Source of the DNA: Psychrobacillus sp. INOP01
GTDB taxonomy: Bacteria; Bacillota; Bacilli; Bacillales_A; Planococcaceae
Length of the DNA: 64,000 bases
NCBI RefSeq assembly: GCF_018140925.1
Contig: NZ_CP073315.1
Location: 930,001-994,000, forward strand
Direction of reading: 5' to 3'
Part shown: positions 52,319-61,873 of the stretch, piece by piece
How positions within the stretch are numbered: position 1 is the stretch's first letter
How the letters are laid out: each line of letters begins with the position of its first letter
Made by a program: the position numbers and the translations under genes
The notes under the pieces: model-generated
What the model saw: the letters and a program-made list of their open reading frames with translations, nothing else
What the model was told of the DNA's origin: nothing
The model's database searches: none

Positions 52319-53497
52319 ATGTCTGATAAGAGATTTGAACTACATTTTGTAAGAACAGTAAATGAAGTATTTGACCCCTGGGAACTTTCAAATTTTATAA
52401 ATGACTTTGGTAATGAATATTATAAATTTGACCTTTTAAGAAATATAGCTTTAGAATTAGAGAAAGGTGAACTTCCAGAAAATATTTTAATTTTAAACAA
52501 TTCTATAAAGAGAAAATATATTAATTATGAATACATTGACTTAAAAAATTCTTCTATGTTTAATAGTTTTCAAAGCATAGGTTATCCTATAAGTCTGTAT
52601 CCTAATAAAGAAATTCTAAAAATGTCCCTTGTTATTAGGCTTTATAAGAGATTAAACAAAATACTTAACAAAAACATCTCAAGTAATATATTAACGTCTG
52701 AATATCAAAAATTACATAATGGGTCACTTTCTTCGACACTAAATAATTTATATGAAGCAGCCTTAGAAAAATTACCTAAAAATGCTAGTATAACAATTAA
52801 AAATAATATAATTAATATAAAAAATGAAATTGAGAAAGAATATACTAATTATCTATCACACGAAGAAGAGATAAATAAACTCATTCAACAATTAAAAAAT
52901 AATGAAGCAATAGATACTACTAATCTATTAGATCAATATTTTAATTATTTTTTCGAATTATTCTCAAAAACCAGCAAACCTCTAGTTGGTATATATTTAG
53001 AGGAAGAAAAGAAAATCAAAATTATCTGTTCAAAACACCTTAGAAAACGAAAAGAAACATTGCCAGAGTTAGACTTTAAGAGATTTGGACACAATAGCCC
53101 TCCCTTTTTTGATATTCTTACTGGTGCAGCACAAATAGGAAAAACCATATATGATTCAAAAAAAGAACAAGAACTAAGAGATGAACAAATTAAAACTGAA
53201 AAACTTAATCAAATATATGTGAATACAAAAGTTGCTACAGAGATTGTTAAGAAAGAAACTATCTTAGTAAGAAAACAAATTCTTGAAGAGCAACTTATTC
53301 AATTAAAAGAAAAAAGATCTTCTGAAAGTAATAACATTAATACAATAGAAGATGAAATTGCAGAAATACGAAATACCCACGTTAAACTCAATGTAATGGA
53401 ATTATATAACAACCAAACTCTAAACATGAATTTATTACTTAAAAGAAATAAACTAAATTTAAAAGATATAAATTCTAAAATAGACAAAAAGGCATAA
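52319..53497 (+). CDS. Unknown coiled-coil protein, 392 residues
   Basis: Starts at ATG 52319 (GAGGTG 5 bases upstream; an ATG at 52268 adds an unlikely leader). The gene is more AT-rich than its neighbours. N-terminal part is mixed (ELHFVRTVNEVFDPWELSNF); the middle is Asn/Lys/Glu-rich; a hydrophobic short stretch FFDILTGAAQIGKTIYDSKK precedes a long charged coiled coil (residues about 290-385). No signal peptide. I recognise no family. Its composition and position beside a mobile island suggest horizontal origin. Confidence 0.6.
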   Translation: MSDKRFELHFVRTVNEVFDPWELSNFINDFGNEYYKFDLLRNIALELEKGELPENILILNNSIKRKYINYEYIDLKNSSMFNSFQSIGYPISLYPNKEILKMSLVIRLYKRLNKILNKNISSNILTSEYQKLHNGSLSSTLNNLYEAALEKLPKNASITIKNNIINIKNEIEKEYTNYLSHEEEINKLIQQLKNNEAIDTTNLLDQYFNYFFELFSKTSKPLVGIYLEEEKKIKIICSKHLRKRKETLPELDFKRFGHNSPPFFDILTGAAQIGKTIYDSKKEQELRDEQIKTEKLNQIYVNTKVATEIVKKETILVRKQILEEQLIQLKEKRSSESNNINTIEDEIAEIRNTHVKLNVMELYNNQTLNMNLLLKRNKLNLKDINSKIDKKA

Positions 53498-53792
53498 ATA
53501 ATATACTGAAGTGTGTATTAGAATATCTCCACCGGTTTTTTGCCTAATGTAACGAAAAATCGTTTAAATTCGCCCTTTCTATTTTCCATAGAAAATTATT
53601 AATTCCTTACTTATCTACAAAATCTTTTGAAAGAACTGGCATTAGTCCAGTTTATCTAATTACTATTTATTACTAAAACAATTCGTTTGATGAGTATTCT
53701 CCCATTATTTTGTACCGTTGCGTTAAGCAATATAATAAAAGCAAAATTAGTGGTAAAGGATAGATATTCAAAAAGCGTTCATTATACCAAAT

Positions 53793-53838
53793 AAAAAGTC
53801 GCTCAACCCCTGATTTTTCGAGAGGGAGCGACTTTTTT
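53793..53838. terminator. Bidirectional terminator at the island edge
   Basis: Arms AAAAAGTCGCTC (53793-53804) and GAGCGACTTTTTT (53826-53838). Runs of A before and T after allow function on both strands. It touches the left att repeat. The rest of 53498-53792 shows nothing recognisable. Confidence 0.75.
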
Positions 53839-53855
53839 ATATGGAGACGGCGGGA
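53837..53855. repeat. Left attachment site of the island (ssrA 3'-end repeat)
   Basis: TTATATGGAGACGGCGGGA is identical to 61874-61892, where it forms the 3' end of the tmRNA-like sequence. Beyond it GAACCCG is shared after three differing bases. Such end-of-ssrA repeats mark tyrosine-recombinase integration. Confidence 0.8.
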
Positions 53856-53928
53856 GTAGAACCCGACTTTTTCATTAACGGCTCAAAACTAGTGTCCACA
53901 CAGCTTTTTTGTACATTATAAAGTTTAC

Positions 53929-53951
53929 TAACATCGGTTTTAGCATCGGTT
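53929..53951. repeat. Probable integrase arm-type site, left
   Basis: TAACATCGGTTTTAGCATCG, matching 61758-61781 with two or three differences. Each copy itself is a tandem of AACATCG-like units. Confidence 0.55.
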
Positions 53952-54051
53952 TAATAAAAAAGCCTATTCGGAGGCAAGGACCTAAAAAGATCAATATTAT
54001 TCATCTGTATTATTTGTTTTAGAGGTACTCATTGCCTCACTAACTTATCAA

Positions 54052-54456
54052 TTATGTTTTTATTGATACTAAACTCTTCAATAACTTCTTCTTTTGATTT
54101 AACATTTTCATGACATAGCCACCAAGTAGTATAGATGCAAAGCACTGCGCATTAAAAGCTTGTTGCATAAACCACTGCCAACAATTTTCCGATTCATCAT
54201 AGTGATAATCTGACTTCCGGACTTCAAATTCAGCTTCAACAGCAACATCAAATTTTATTTTCATGTCCTGTAAGTCATTAACAGACACAAACTTTACTTC
54301 TATATCTGACAATTCTATGCCGCCAATGTTTCGAACTCTATATAGCCGTAAACCTAAGTCATTGTAGTTATCTGCGGTGTAATCTTGTATGGCGGCAAAC
54401 ATCTCATTATAAAATCTATCTGCCACATAATCCTTAAATGAACGATTGCCTGCCAT
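54052..54456 (-). pseudogene. Truncated ImmA/IrrE-type protein gene
   Basis: Residues 1-92 (NRSFKDYVADRFYNEMFAAI, then LYRVRNIGGIELSDIEVKFV and VEAEFEVRKSDYHYDESENC) look like the intact N-terminal domain of a longer protein common beside LlaJI/BsuMI-type systems. After WQWFM the sequence jumps to what resembles the very end of an ImmA/IrrE peptidase region, and reads out of frame; another frame gives HENVKSKEEVIEEFSINKNI to a TGA near 54030. I infer an internal deletion plus frameshift. A short intact protein cannot be excluded. Confidence 0.5.
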
Positions 54457-54477
54457 ATTACCCCCTCCATACCCACT

Positions 54478-55935
54478 TTAGAAATAAAGTAACCCTATAT
54501 CCATTTTTTCACTAGATAGATAGTGTGAGTACATCATTTCAGCTGGTAATTGTCTTATTTTGATGCTCTGTAACCCCATAGCATCTAACATTTCCAAACT
54601 GACATATCCCTTGACAATAATTCCTTGTTGTTCAGTTGGCAACAAAAAGCAATTCTGTACATCTTGAATGCCATGGTCATTAACAAACCTTTTAAACGCT
54701 AACTGATAGAGATACTGCTTTGTAATATCTACAATTCCAGGTTGTCCTCGCAGTTTTTTTCCTTGCTCAAGTTGAATGGTATAATACTTGGCATCAAAAA
54801 TGATGAACTGATGTGAGTTATTCACCTTATGGATTGATACAAGGTCTGGAATAAGGGTCTCATTGGCAATCTTTTGAAATTCTGTACCGTCTTGCGTATA
54901 ACCATTCCACTTTGGTTTTTCTATTAGTGAAATGAGTAAATCCTGAGGATTGTATCCATTTGCTAAAGATATAGGGAGTGAGCCGAGCGGAGTCTGCAAT
55001 TGATTGTCTAAAACTTCCGCACACACCTTTTCCCATACCAGATTAAAACTATTTGTACCAAACATAGTGAAACAATCAATATCTACAAGAGTGCTACTAT
55101 GAGCGATATAGGCATATAACGTCTTTAATAACAGTTGCTTTCTTGTATTAAACTGTAAATTTAATTCATTCTGTATTCGATAGAGTATATAATCTGTTTC
55201 TCTAAAATCATCTAGTTCTTCATCAGACACTTCAACCGGTAGTATGTCAAACAAATCCAATAAATCTGCATCTTGTAGTTCTCTTGAGCAAATACTGATA
55301 ATTGATTCGTGGATCCTTTTAAAGTAATCAAAATCATCATTAATACGTTTTTGTGTAAACAGTTCTGGGTAATATGGGCGATTATTGCTGAGATAAGTAA
55401 AGGTCTCATTTATCGTCTTGTCCCACAGTATTTCACCCGAACCATTAGTTTCAATTATATCTTGTGTATTCGTGTAAGCGCCATTTTCATGGTAGTCATT
55501 CAAAAGATAAATCATCACAGAGAGTAGGTTAAATGAATTACCTTCTTCGCTATCATTGTACATCCGAATAATTTGTTCCTTGGAATTATATCTTTCCAGA
55601 ACTTTTATGATTTGCTTTAATTCTGTTTTAGGAGCAACGTTACTTATATATTTCGGATAGCATTTTAAGATGCAATCCAAAACCGTAATGACACCCACAA
55701 ATGTAAAAACATAAAGATGCTCATTTTCTCCAACCTCAACATCGATTACTTCAATATCTTTTTCGATTAGGTCAGACATATCCTTCTGCACATCAGTTGC
55801 TTTTACAGCTTTCAAGACACCGTATTCCTTCAGTTTTTTTATGATAGCAACGGTCTTTTCGGCTGTACAATCAAAAATGTTTCGCAAGTTTTCCTGTGTA
55901 TATCGTTTCTGTTCACGTACAAACTTGGATATCAT
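54478..55935 (-). CDS. LlaJI-family restriction endonuclease subunit (McrC-like)
   Basis: A 485-residue protein of the LlaJI restriction family. The N terminus has a winged-helix-like part (YTQENLRNIFDCTAEKTVAI). The C-terminal nuclease core has PD-(D/E)xK residues in IPDLVSIHKVN and FIIFDAKYYTI. It works with the McrB-like GTPase encoded directly upstream (1-base overlap at 55935). B. subtilis BsuMI uses a similar set of subunits. Cuts DNA lacking the methylation made by the two methyltransferases. Confidence 0.85.
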   Translation of the reverse strand: MISKFVREQKRYTQENLRNIFDCTAEKTVAIIKKLKEYGVLKAVKATDVQKDMSDLIEKDIEVIDVEVGENEHLYVFTFVGVITVLDCILKCYPKYISNVAPKTELKQIIKVLERYNSKEQIIRMYNDSEEGNSFNLLSVMIYLLNDYHENGAYTNTQDIIETNGSGEILWDKTINETFTYLSNNRPYYPELFTQKRINDDFDYFKRIHESIISICSRELQDADLLDLFDILPVEVSDEELDDFRETDYILYRIQNELNLQFNTRKQLLLKTLYAYIAHSSTLVDIDCFTMFGTNSFNLVWEKVCAEVLDNQLQTPLGSLPISLANGYNPQDLLISLIEKPKWNGYTQDGTEFQKIANETLIPDLVSIHKVNNSHQFIIFDAKYYTIQLEQGKKLRGQPGIVDITKQYLYQLAFKRFVNDHGIQDVQNCFLLPTEQQGIIVKGYVSLEMLDAMGLQSIKIRQLPAEMMYSHYLSSEKMDIGLLYF

Positions 55936-57986
55936 TATTTATACTCCTCTGCAGATTCAGCAACTCCTGCTATAGCCATAGCCCTTGGAAACTTGTCCCT
56001 AATCTCCTTACAGAAAATTTCTACACCACGCTTATCAAATTCCTCGCAAATAGAGGAATATTTCGTTGCGTCCTTACATCCATCAAATAGAGATGCCCTT
56101 TTCTGTTTTGCAGCATCATCAAATAAATACATTAGAACTTTACTCTTGAAGGCAGAAATAAAGATATCAGCGTTAATTTTATTACCTGAACTTGGAACTA
56201 CGATTTTTCTTGAAAGGAAATAAGGTCCTAATAGCTTATCCTCATTAATTTTATAAGAAGAAAGTGTATTATTGATTGCCTTACGCAGTTCATTCCATTC
56301 TATCTCACGATGATAGACCTCGCTACCCATAGTAACAAAGTTCCCCTTAATGTCATTCTCATTATGATTTATACCAAGATAGTCAAAATTCCATCTACGT
56401 TTGAACGCAGTATCCATAGGGTATACGCCTTGGTCAGCACTATTCATAGTTGCCCATATAAACATATTATCTGGAATTTTGATTTCAGAATACTCTTGTG
56501 GCTTACCACCTAATTCCTTAGCAAGGTACTTTTTAATATCTTCAGATGTTTGGATAGCATATTCACTAACATTATCGTCATCACGGTCTAACAACTGGAA
56601 TACATCACCAAATACGGCTGCAACGTTTGCTCTGTTGATTTCTTCAACAATTAATAAATATGGCTTAGGATTATCTGTCTGAGCATTTTTAAGTGCTTTA
56701 ACATACGTCCTCATAAATGGGCCAGGGACGTATTCATATGTAATTTCACTAGCAGACTTTTTATTTGAAATCAGATTTACATATGGCCTAATCGCACGAC
56801 CATGATTTCGTTCAACGCTATTATCACCACTAGCATCAGAGCCATCTTTTTTCTTAGTTTTAAACTTGTCATCATTATATAATCCCAGTAAAAGTGGCAG
56901 GCGAGTTAAATCGCCCTCTTTAAACTTGTCATATAGCAAATCATATTTTTCTTGGGCCGTCTTATCATCCAATAGAACAGATAAAACCCCCTTCTCATCT
57001 TCGCTTACAATGAGATCATTTACAGGATCCAACATCGTAGGCTTGTAAGTTCCCACAAAGTTTGCATACGAATAGTCGGGATGGAAAGTCACACGCCCAT
57101 ACTCACCACCATTTTTAAGCAAGGTATCCTTATCTCGATTTAGATCATAACTTTTACCTGTTCCTGGAGCACCAAAGATAATTCTATTACGGTGGAAATC
57201 TGATTTGATACTTGTCTTGTAAATACTCTGCACTGGGTGCACAAGCAAGTCATCGTCGACAATAGGTTCAGCAACGTCCATATCGATATTGTATATTTTC
57301 AAATTTTTCAGGCGAGTTTCGTACTTGCGAAGTATTTCCGGTTTAATAATTATATGTTTACCACCCGATTTGTCAGCGTCTTCATCCAAGAATCCCCAAC
57401 GCATCAGTATCATAATTGGCTTACAATCTGCATATCTATTAGCCTCTTCACTCAATGTAATAGGACCTTGATTTCTTAGTTCCCTTAATTCAGCTAAAGT
57501 ATCTGTATAGTTACCGCCTACATCTTCGAGTTTCCAAAGTAAAAATGCAAATTCCCTATATGTCAAATAACCCAAATCCATTATAGCTCTAATATACAGT
57601 GCAGGAGGTTCCACATCAGAGTTACTTTCAGGACAGCCATAGTTGTGCCGACCAAACCTCACAGTTTCTAATGCATTCATTAATACTTCTTGTATTTTAT
57701 CAGTATTACTTTCTGTTATTGCTTCATACATTTTCTTACCGGATTCAGTAATCCTTCTTCTTGACTGAGGGTTATTAATATCTTCCCAGACTGTAAAGCC
57801 AAAGTAAGATGTAATCTGGGCCTTTTTAGTATAAGAAGATTGGTATTGATCAGACCCAATCATTGCCTTTAAATGTTCTTTATATATGGCATTTGTCAAC
57901 CAATCGTTAGCTTCATGGTATATGTGCAAAACTGATTCAATTTCGTTCAACAGTGCACTATTTTTTGGCATCACTATCTTTCCCAT
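55935..57986 (-). CDS. McrB-like AAA+ GTPase restriction subunit
   Basis: A 683-residue protein from ATG 57986 (AAGGAGGA 6 bases upstream). Residues 1-250 form a DNA-binding or specificity region; the AAA+ domain starts at RIIFGAPGTGKSYDLNRD (Walker A). LLIVEEINRANVAAVFGDVF is the McrB-type Walker B with EINRAN, and ATMNSADQGVYPMDTAFKRR supplies sensor 1 and the GTP-specific region. Drives translocation for the nuclease subunit. Same gene order as LlaJI R1/R2. Confidence 0.88.
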   Translation of the reverse strand: MGKIVMPKNSALLNEIESVLHIYHEANDWLTNAIYKEHLKAMIGSDQYQSSYTKKAQITSYFGFTVWEDINNPQSRRRITESGKKMYEAITESNTDKIQEVLMNALETVRFGRHNYGCPESNSDVEPPALYIRAIMDLGYLTYREFAFLLWKLEDVGGNYTDTLAELRELRNQGPITLSEEANRYADCKPIMILMRWGFLDEDADKSGGKHIIIKPEILRKYETRLKNLKIYNIDMDVAEPIVDDDLLVHPVQSIYKTSIKSDFHRNRIIFGAPGTGKSYDLNRDKDTLLKNGGEYGRVTFHPDYSYANFVGTYKPTMLDPVNDLIVSEDEKGVLSVLLDDKTAQEKYDLLYDKFKEGDLTRLPLLLGLYNDDKFKTKKKDGSDASGDNSVERNHGRAIRPYVNLISNKKSASEITYEYVPGPFMRTYVKALKNAQTDNPKPYLLIVEEINRANVAAVFGDVFQLLDRDDDNVSEYAIQTSEDIKKYLAKELGGKPQEYSEIKIPDNMFIWATMNSADQGVYPMDTAFKRRWNFDYLGINHNENDIKGNFVTMGSEVYHREIEWNELRKAINNTLSSYKINEDKLLGPYFLSRKIVVPSSGNKINADIFISAFKSKVLMYLFDDAAKQKRASLFDGCKDATKYSSICEEFDKRGVEIFCKEIRDKFPRAMAIAGVAESAEEYK

Positions 57987-57997
57987 CAATATCCTCC

Positions 57998-59137
57998 TTA
58001 TAATTGCTGAATTAATGCTTTCATGATTTCTTTGATAAGTTTTGAAGGTATGCCCTCACCAATCGCCCTTCTAATAAAAGTTTCATTAGGCCAATCTGGA
58101 ATTGGCCAATCAAGAGGCAAAGACATAACAATTAACAGCTCATATATAGATAAAACTCTGGCATCAGAGTATAAATCTTCACCTGATTCATTCTGGTACA
58201 ATCGCCCTGGATGAACACAAGCTAAAGATGAGATAACGCCATTATTCTGTATGATAGTTCTACAAGGCATGTCCCATTTCAATCTACGATAATGATTATG
58301 ATGAGCTTTAACAGGAACACCATCTGCCTTTTGTGGATAGTAAACATCATTGTAAATAGCCGATTTCCCTGTAGGTGTATGCATCATCCATTCCACTTGT
58401 TTCCACGAATGGGTTGGTGGAAAATGCCACTTCGATATCTCAAGTGCTTCTTTTCGCTTACTTTCATAATTCGGAAATTTTTCTAAAGTAAATTCTACCC
58501 CCTCTCTTAGTTTAGGGTCAAGAGAAGGCAAGTTTCCAATGGCTTCAAAAAGAGTGATTTCCTTCTGCTTTTCTGGAAACTCCCAAACATATGGTAGGTC
58601 GTTTCTGACAAGCAAGAATATATTCCTTTCTCTTAATTGGGGTACACCATAATCCTTTGCCATAACAAGTGTGTCCTTATTAAAACGATAGCTGTCTCCA
58701 AGTTCCTTTTTTATATATTCTGGAATCAAGATAATCTCATCACCGTATTTAATACGAGTAGTCAATTGTCTTGGGACATTTTCTAATAATACAAACTTCG
58801 GTTTAACCCTTTTGATTACATCAATTGCATACGAAATAAGCTGATTACGTGGATCAAATTCTAATCTTAATCCAGCCTCACTCATTCCTTGACATGGTGG
58901 TGTGGCTATTAAGAAGTCCACATTTTTTTCAATAGCTTCTTCTACAAGAGAACTCCGGATGCTATCGTCCGTAATGTCTCCGCAAATCATATGTGTATCT
59001 TTATATACATCTTGATAAAATCTAGCTCTATCTTCATCTATCTCATTTGCAATTTTTATTTCAATATCTAGTTCATCCATGTAAGCTTCTGCAATTCCAA
59101 CATTAGCAAACAATGAAATACCATTTAACTTTCCCAT
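57998..59137 (-). CDS. DNA (cytosine-5-)-methyltransferase, R-M subunit B
   Basis: A 379-residue m5C methyltransferase. Motif I LFANVGIAEAY, motif IV TPPCQGMSEAG (catalytic Cys), motif VI LLENVP, motif VIII PQLRERN, and the C-terminal motif X region RRAIGEGIPSKLIKEI. Paralogue of the enzyme encoded next at 59150. In asymmetric-site systems such as LlaJI each enzyme methylates one strand. AGGAGA ribosome site before ATG 59137. Confidence 0.9.
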   Translation of the reverse strand: MGKLNGISLFANVGIAEAYMDELDIEIKIANEIDEDRARFYQDVYKDTHMICGDITDDSIRSSLVEEAIEKNVDFLIATPPCQGMSEAGLRLEFDPRNQLISYAIDVIKRVKPKFVLLENVPRQLTTRIKYGDEIILIPEYIKKELGDSYRFNKDTLVMAKDYGVPQLRERNIFLLVRNDLPYVWEFPEKQKEITLFEAIGNLPSLDPKLREGVEFTLEKFPNYESKRKEALEISKWHFPPTHSWKQVEWMMHTPTGKSAIYNDVYYPQKADGVPVKAHHNHYRRLKWDMPCRTIIQNNGVISSLACVHPGRLYQNESGEDLYSDARVLSIYELLIVMSLPLDWPIPDWPNETFIRRAIGEGIPSKLIKEIMKALIQQL

Positions 59138-59149
59138 TGATTTAATCTC

Positions 59150-60556
59150 CTAGTTAATATTTTCAAATACTCTTTTCACAAATAGTGGTGGTATCCCTTC
59201 GCCAATTATTCTTCGTAAAAAAGCTTCTGATGTATTTTCTGGTACAGGCCAACTTTCTGGCAAACTCATAACAATCAGTAACTCATAAAGAGTCAAAGTT
59301 CTTGCATCCGAATATATTTCTTCTCCATTATCATCTACATATTCTAATCTTCCTGGATGAACATTGTTTTGTGATGAGATTTTCCGATTATCCATAGTTA
59401 CGGTATAAGCGGCTGTATTCCATTTTTGTCTTTTATAGGTGTTGCGAAAACCTTTTACAGCTTCTCCATCGGCTTTCTTGGGATAAAAAACCGTATTATC
59501 AAATGCTGTACAGCCGGTACGGGTATGTTGCATTGCTATGACCTGCCTCTTTACATGATGGGGAGGAACATGCCATTTTGAAATATTAGCCGCAACTTCC
59601 TGCCGCTCATAAAAATGAGGAAAGATTTCTAACAACTCATCTTCTGAGACATCTTTTATATAAGGATCTAATTTAGGTAAATCCCCAATCGCATCTTGCA
59701 TAGTAACAATTTTTGAATCTTTCTTTGGAAGGCCCCATTCTTTTATATCCTCTGTTCTGCGGGTCATTAAAATAATTGCCCGTTCTCGTGTCTGTGGAAC
59801 TGAGTAATCCTTTGTATCGATAATATCTTGTGAAATCTTATATTCAGATCCCAACTCTTTTTCTAGTAAATTAGGAATTAAAACTTGCTCGCCATTTACT
59901 TCTATACTGGTATTTAAAAACATGGGGACATTTTCTAAAAATACGTATTGGGGTCTAATCTCTTTAACTGCCTCAATCACAGGGATAATAAGTTTGTTTC
60001 TTTCATCGTTTTCTTCTTGCTGTCCAGCGGTACTCATTCCTTGGCATGGAGGTGTCGCCATTATAATATTAACACCAGCTTTTCTACTTTCTTTGACTAT
60101 GTCGTCAAATACATTTTTTTTAGTGATATCCCCACAAATCATGTGAGTATCAGGATAAATTTTTGAATATAATTTAGCCCGTCGTTCTACAAGTTCATTA
60201 GCAACGGAAACCTCTATGCCCATATCTTCAAAATAAGACTCTGCTACACCAATATTTGAAAACAACGATAGTACTTTCATATTACTTCCTTTCGAAGTTA
60301 CAGATGCCATTACAGAATCTTGTTTTATATAATCGAAATAAAGCTTCACAGATTTTTTTATTTGTGAGCGCACGGAAACAGATAGGGCTTGATAAGCCAA
60401 TTCTTGTTCCAGCCGAAACTGATAAACAATGTCATTAAACCAAGGCAAAATATTATCTGCCCTTTTCATTCTTGAAACCGTATCGCTTATCGTTTCTTTA
60501 CAATAATCCTTATTTGCCGCCAACCACATCTTAAATCCATTTAAATTTAAACCCAT
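59150..60556 (-). CDS. DNA (cytosine-5-)-methyltransferase, R-M subunit A
   Basis: A 468-residue m5C methyltransferase with an extra N-terminal helical domain of about 110 residues (FKMWLAANKDYCKETISDTV) before motif I VLSLFSNIGVAESYF. Motif IV ATPPCQGMSTAG, motif VI FLENVP, motif VIII PQTRERA and motif X RRIIGEGIPPLFVKRV are present. First gene of the R-M operon; its promoter contains two inverted GACGC sites, so methylation by this or its partner enzyme may control the operon. Confidence 0.9.
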   Translation of the reverse strand: MGLNLNGFKMWLAANKDYCKETISDTVSRMKRADNILPWFNDIVYQFRLEQELAYQALSVSVRSQIKKSVKLYFDYIKQDSVMASVTSKGSNMKVLSLFSNIGVAESYFEDMGIEVSVANELVERRAKLYSKIYPDTHMICGDITKKNVFDDIVKESRKAGVNIIMATPPCQGMSTAGQQEENDERNKLIIPVIEAVKEIRPQYVFLENVPMFLNTSIEVNGEQVLIPNLLEKELGSEYKISQDIIDTKDYSVPQTRERAIILMTRRTEDIKEWGLPKKDSKIVTMQDAIGDLPKLDPYIKDVSEDELLEIFPHFYERQEVAANISKWHVPPHHVKRQVIAMQHTRTGCTAFDNTVFYPKKADGEAVKGFRNTYKRQKWNTAAYTVTMDNRKISSQNNVHPGRLEYVDDNGEEIYSDARTLTLYELLIVMSLPESWPVPENTSEAFLRRIIGEGIPPLFVKRVFENIN

Positions 60557-60601
60557 AGTATCATCCTTCTTTTATGTACAAACATATATTCTCTCGGACT
60601 A

Positions 60602-60644
60602 ATTATACTCAACTCGAATGTAGGCGTCAAGTTTTTGACGCCTA
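60602..60644 (-). promoter_or_regulatory. R-M operon promoter overlapped by inverted GACGC sites
   Basis: Minus strand TTGACG (60625-60630), 17-base spacer, TATAAT (60602-60607). The -35 lies inside a 10-bp inverted repeat: TAGGCGTCAA (60621-60630) and TTGACGCCTA (60635-60644). Each arm contains GACGC/GCGTC, the recognition sequence of LlaJI. The LlaJI operon is known to be controlled by methylation of such sites in its promoter. Confidence 0.8.
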
Positions 60645-60738
60645 ATCGAAAATTTTACAATTGTTCTATTATTAATACTCACATCCATCCTATCTCCACA
60701 CCCTAAAAAATTATCCATTCTATCTCCTCAACCCTACA

Positions 60739-60773
60739 CCCAGAGTAGTCATGTCGCTACCTCTGGGCTTTTG
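60739..60773 (+). terminator. Terminator hairpin of a lost plus-strand gene
   Basis: Arms CCCAGAG and CTCTGGG followed by CTTTT. No plus-strand gene precedes it inside the island. Just before it are two imperfect copies of ATCCAT-CTATCTCC-CA-CCCTA (about 60683-60737). Confidence 0.5.
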
Positions 60774-60875
60774 TATATGAAACTAGGCTGAAAATAGCCT
60801 AGACGCAGTATTTGGCAATAATGTAATATCAGATTCCATAGGCAATAGCACTGGATTGATTCCTTCTTTGCAAAG

Positions 60876-61745
60876 ATGCTCCCTAACCATATTTTGCCTG
60901 CAATGGGTGACTATAAAATTGAGAAAATCAATATTGATGTTTGTCAAAAACATGTCGATGAATGGGCATTAAAGCTGAAGAAATTTCGCATGGTAAAAGC
61001 ATACGCAGCTAAGGTACTTGATTTTGCGATTAAACGAGGATATCTACAAACTAATCCTTTTGCCTATGTAAACATGCCAGCAACTGCTAAGAAAGAAATT
61101 GTAACCGATGAAGAAGTAGAAAACTTCTATACTCGTGAACAACTAATAGAATTTTTATCATGCCTAGAAAAAGAAAGTAACTACAAAGCATACGTCCTAT
61201 TTCATTTACTTGCTTTTAGTTGTATGCGTAAAGGTGAAGCACTTGCACTTACTTGGAATGACCTTAACTTCAAGACAAATGAAATTCGTATTAATAAGGG
61301 CATTGCAAGAGGTAAAGATAATAAGTTATATGTAAAGTCTACAAAAACTGGTACTGTACGTACAATCAAAATGGATGATAAAACGATGGCAATATTAAAA
61401 GATTGGAAGAAAAAGCAGAAACAGGATTATTTAGCGCTAGGTTACAATACAATGCAGCCAAAACAGCTTGTATTTAGTAATGATAAAAATGAGTATCTAC
61501 AACCTACAAAAACTCGAAAATGGATTTTACATGTGCAGGAAAAATATAATCTTGGCACTATCACTACACACGGCTTGCGACATACACATTGTTCGTTGTT
61601 ATTTGAAGCTGGGGCTAGTTTAAAGGAAGTCCAAGAGCGTTTAGGTCATAGCGATGTACAAACAACTATGAACATTTATACTCATGTCACTAAGAAGGCA
61701 AAAGAAGAAGCAATCAATAAATTTGCTACCTTCATGAGCATCTAA
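60876..61745 (+). CDS. int: Tyrosine recombinase (integrase), N-terminally truncated
   Basis: A 289-residue phage-type integrase. The core-binding domain starts abruptly at NHILPAMGDYKIEKINIDVC; the arm-binding N-terminal domain (usually 60-90 residues) is missing, and a TAG stands in frame at 60846. The catalytic set is complete: Arg in SCMRKGEALAL, Lys in VKSTKTGTVRT, His-x-x-Arg in THGLRHTH, His in LGHSD and Tyr in MNIYTHV. It points at the right att site about 130 bases downstream. Probably unable to recognise arm sites, so the island is likely stranded. Confidence 0.85.
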   Translation: MLPNHILPAMGDYKIEKINIDVCQKHVDEWALKLKKFRMVKAYAAKVLDFAIKRGYLQTNPFAYVNMPATAKKEIVTDEEVENFYTREQLIEFLSCLEKESNYKAYVLFHLLAFSCMRKGEALALTWNDLNFKTNEIRINKGIARGKDNKLYVKSTKTGTVRTIKMDDKTMAILKDWKKKQKQDYLALGYNTMQPKQLVFSNDKNEYLQPTKTRKWILHVQEKYNLGTITTHGLRHTHCSLLFEAGASLKEVQERLGHSDVQTTMNIYTHVTKKAKEEAINKFATFMSI

Positions 61746-61757
61746 GAACAGATTTAT

Positions 61758-61781
61758 TAACATCGCTTTTAACATCGGGTT
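61758..61781. repeat. Probable integrase arm-type site, right
   Basis: TAACATCGCTTTTAACATCG directly after the integrase stop; partner of 53929-53951 in the same orientation. Confidence 0.55.
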
Positions 61782-61819
61782 GTTGCAATTAACTGAGATT
61801 TAATGAAACAGTGCAAAAG

Positions 61820-61848
61820 AAAAAACCCTTGATTATCAAGGGTTTTGA
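61820..61848 (+). terminator. Integrase terminator
   Basis: Perfect arms AAAACCCTTGA and TCAAGGGTTTT with a 3-base loop, 75 bases after the integrase stop; symmetric, so it may work on both strands. Confidence 0.85.
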
Positions 61849-61873
61849 CACTGTATGAAATCATATGATCTCA

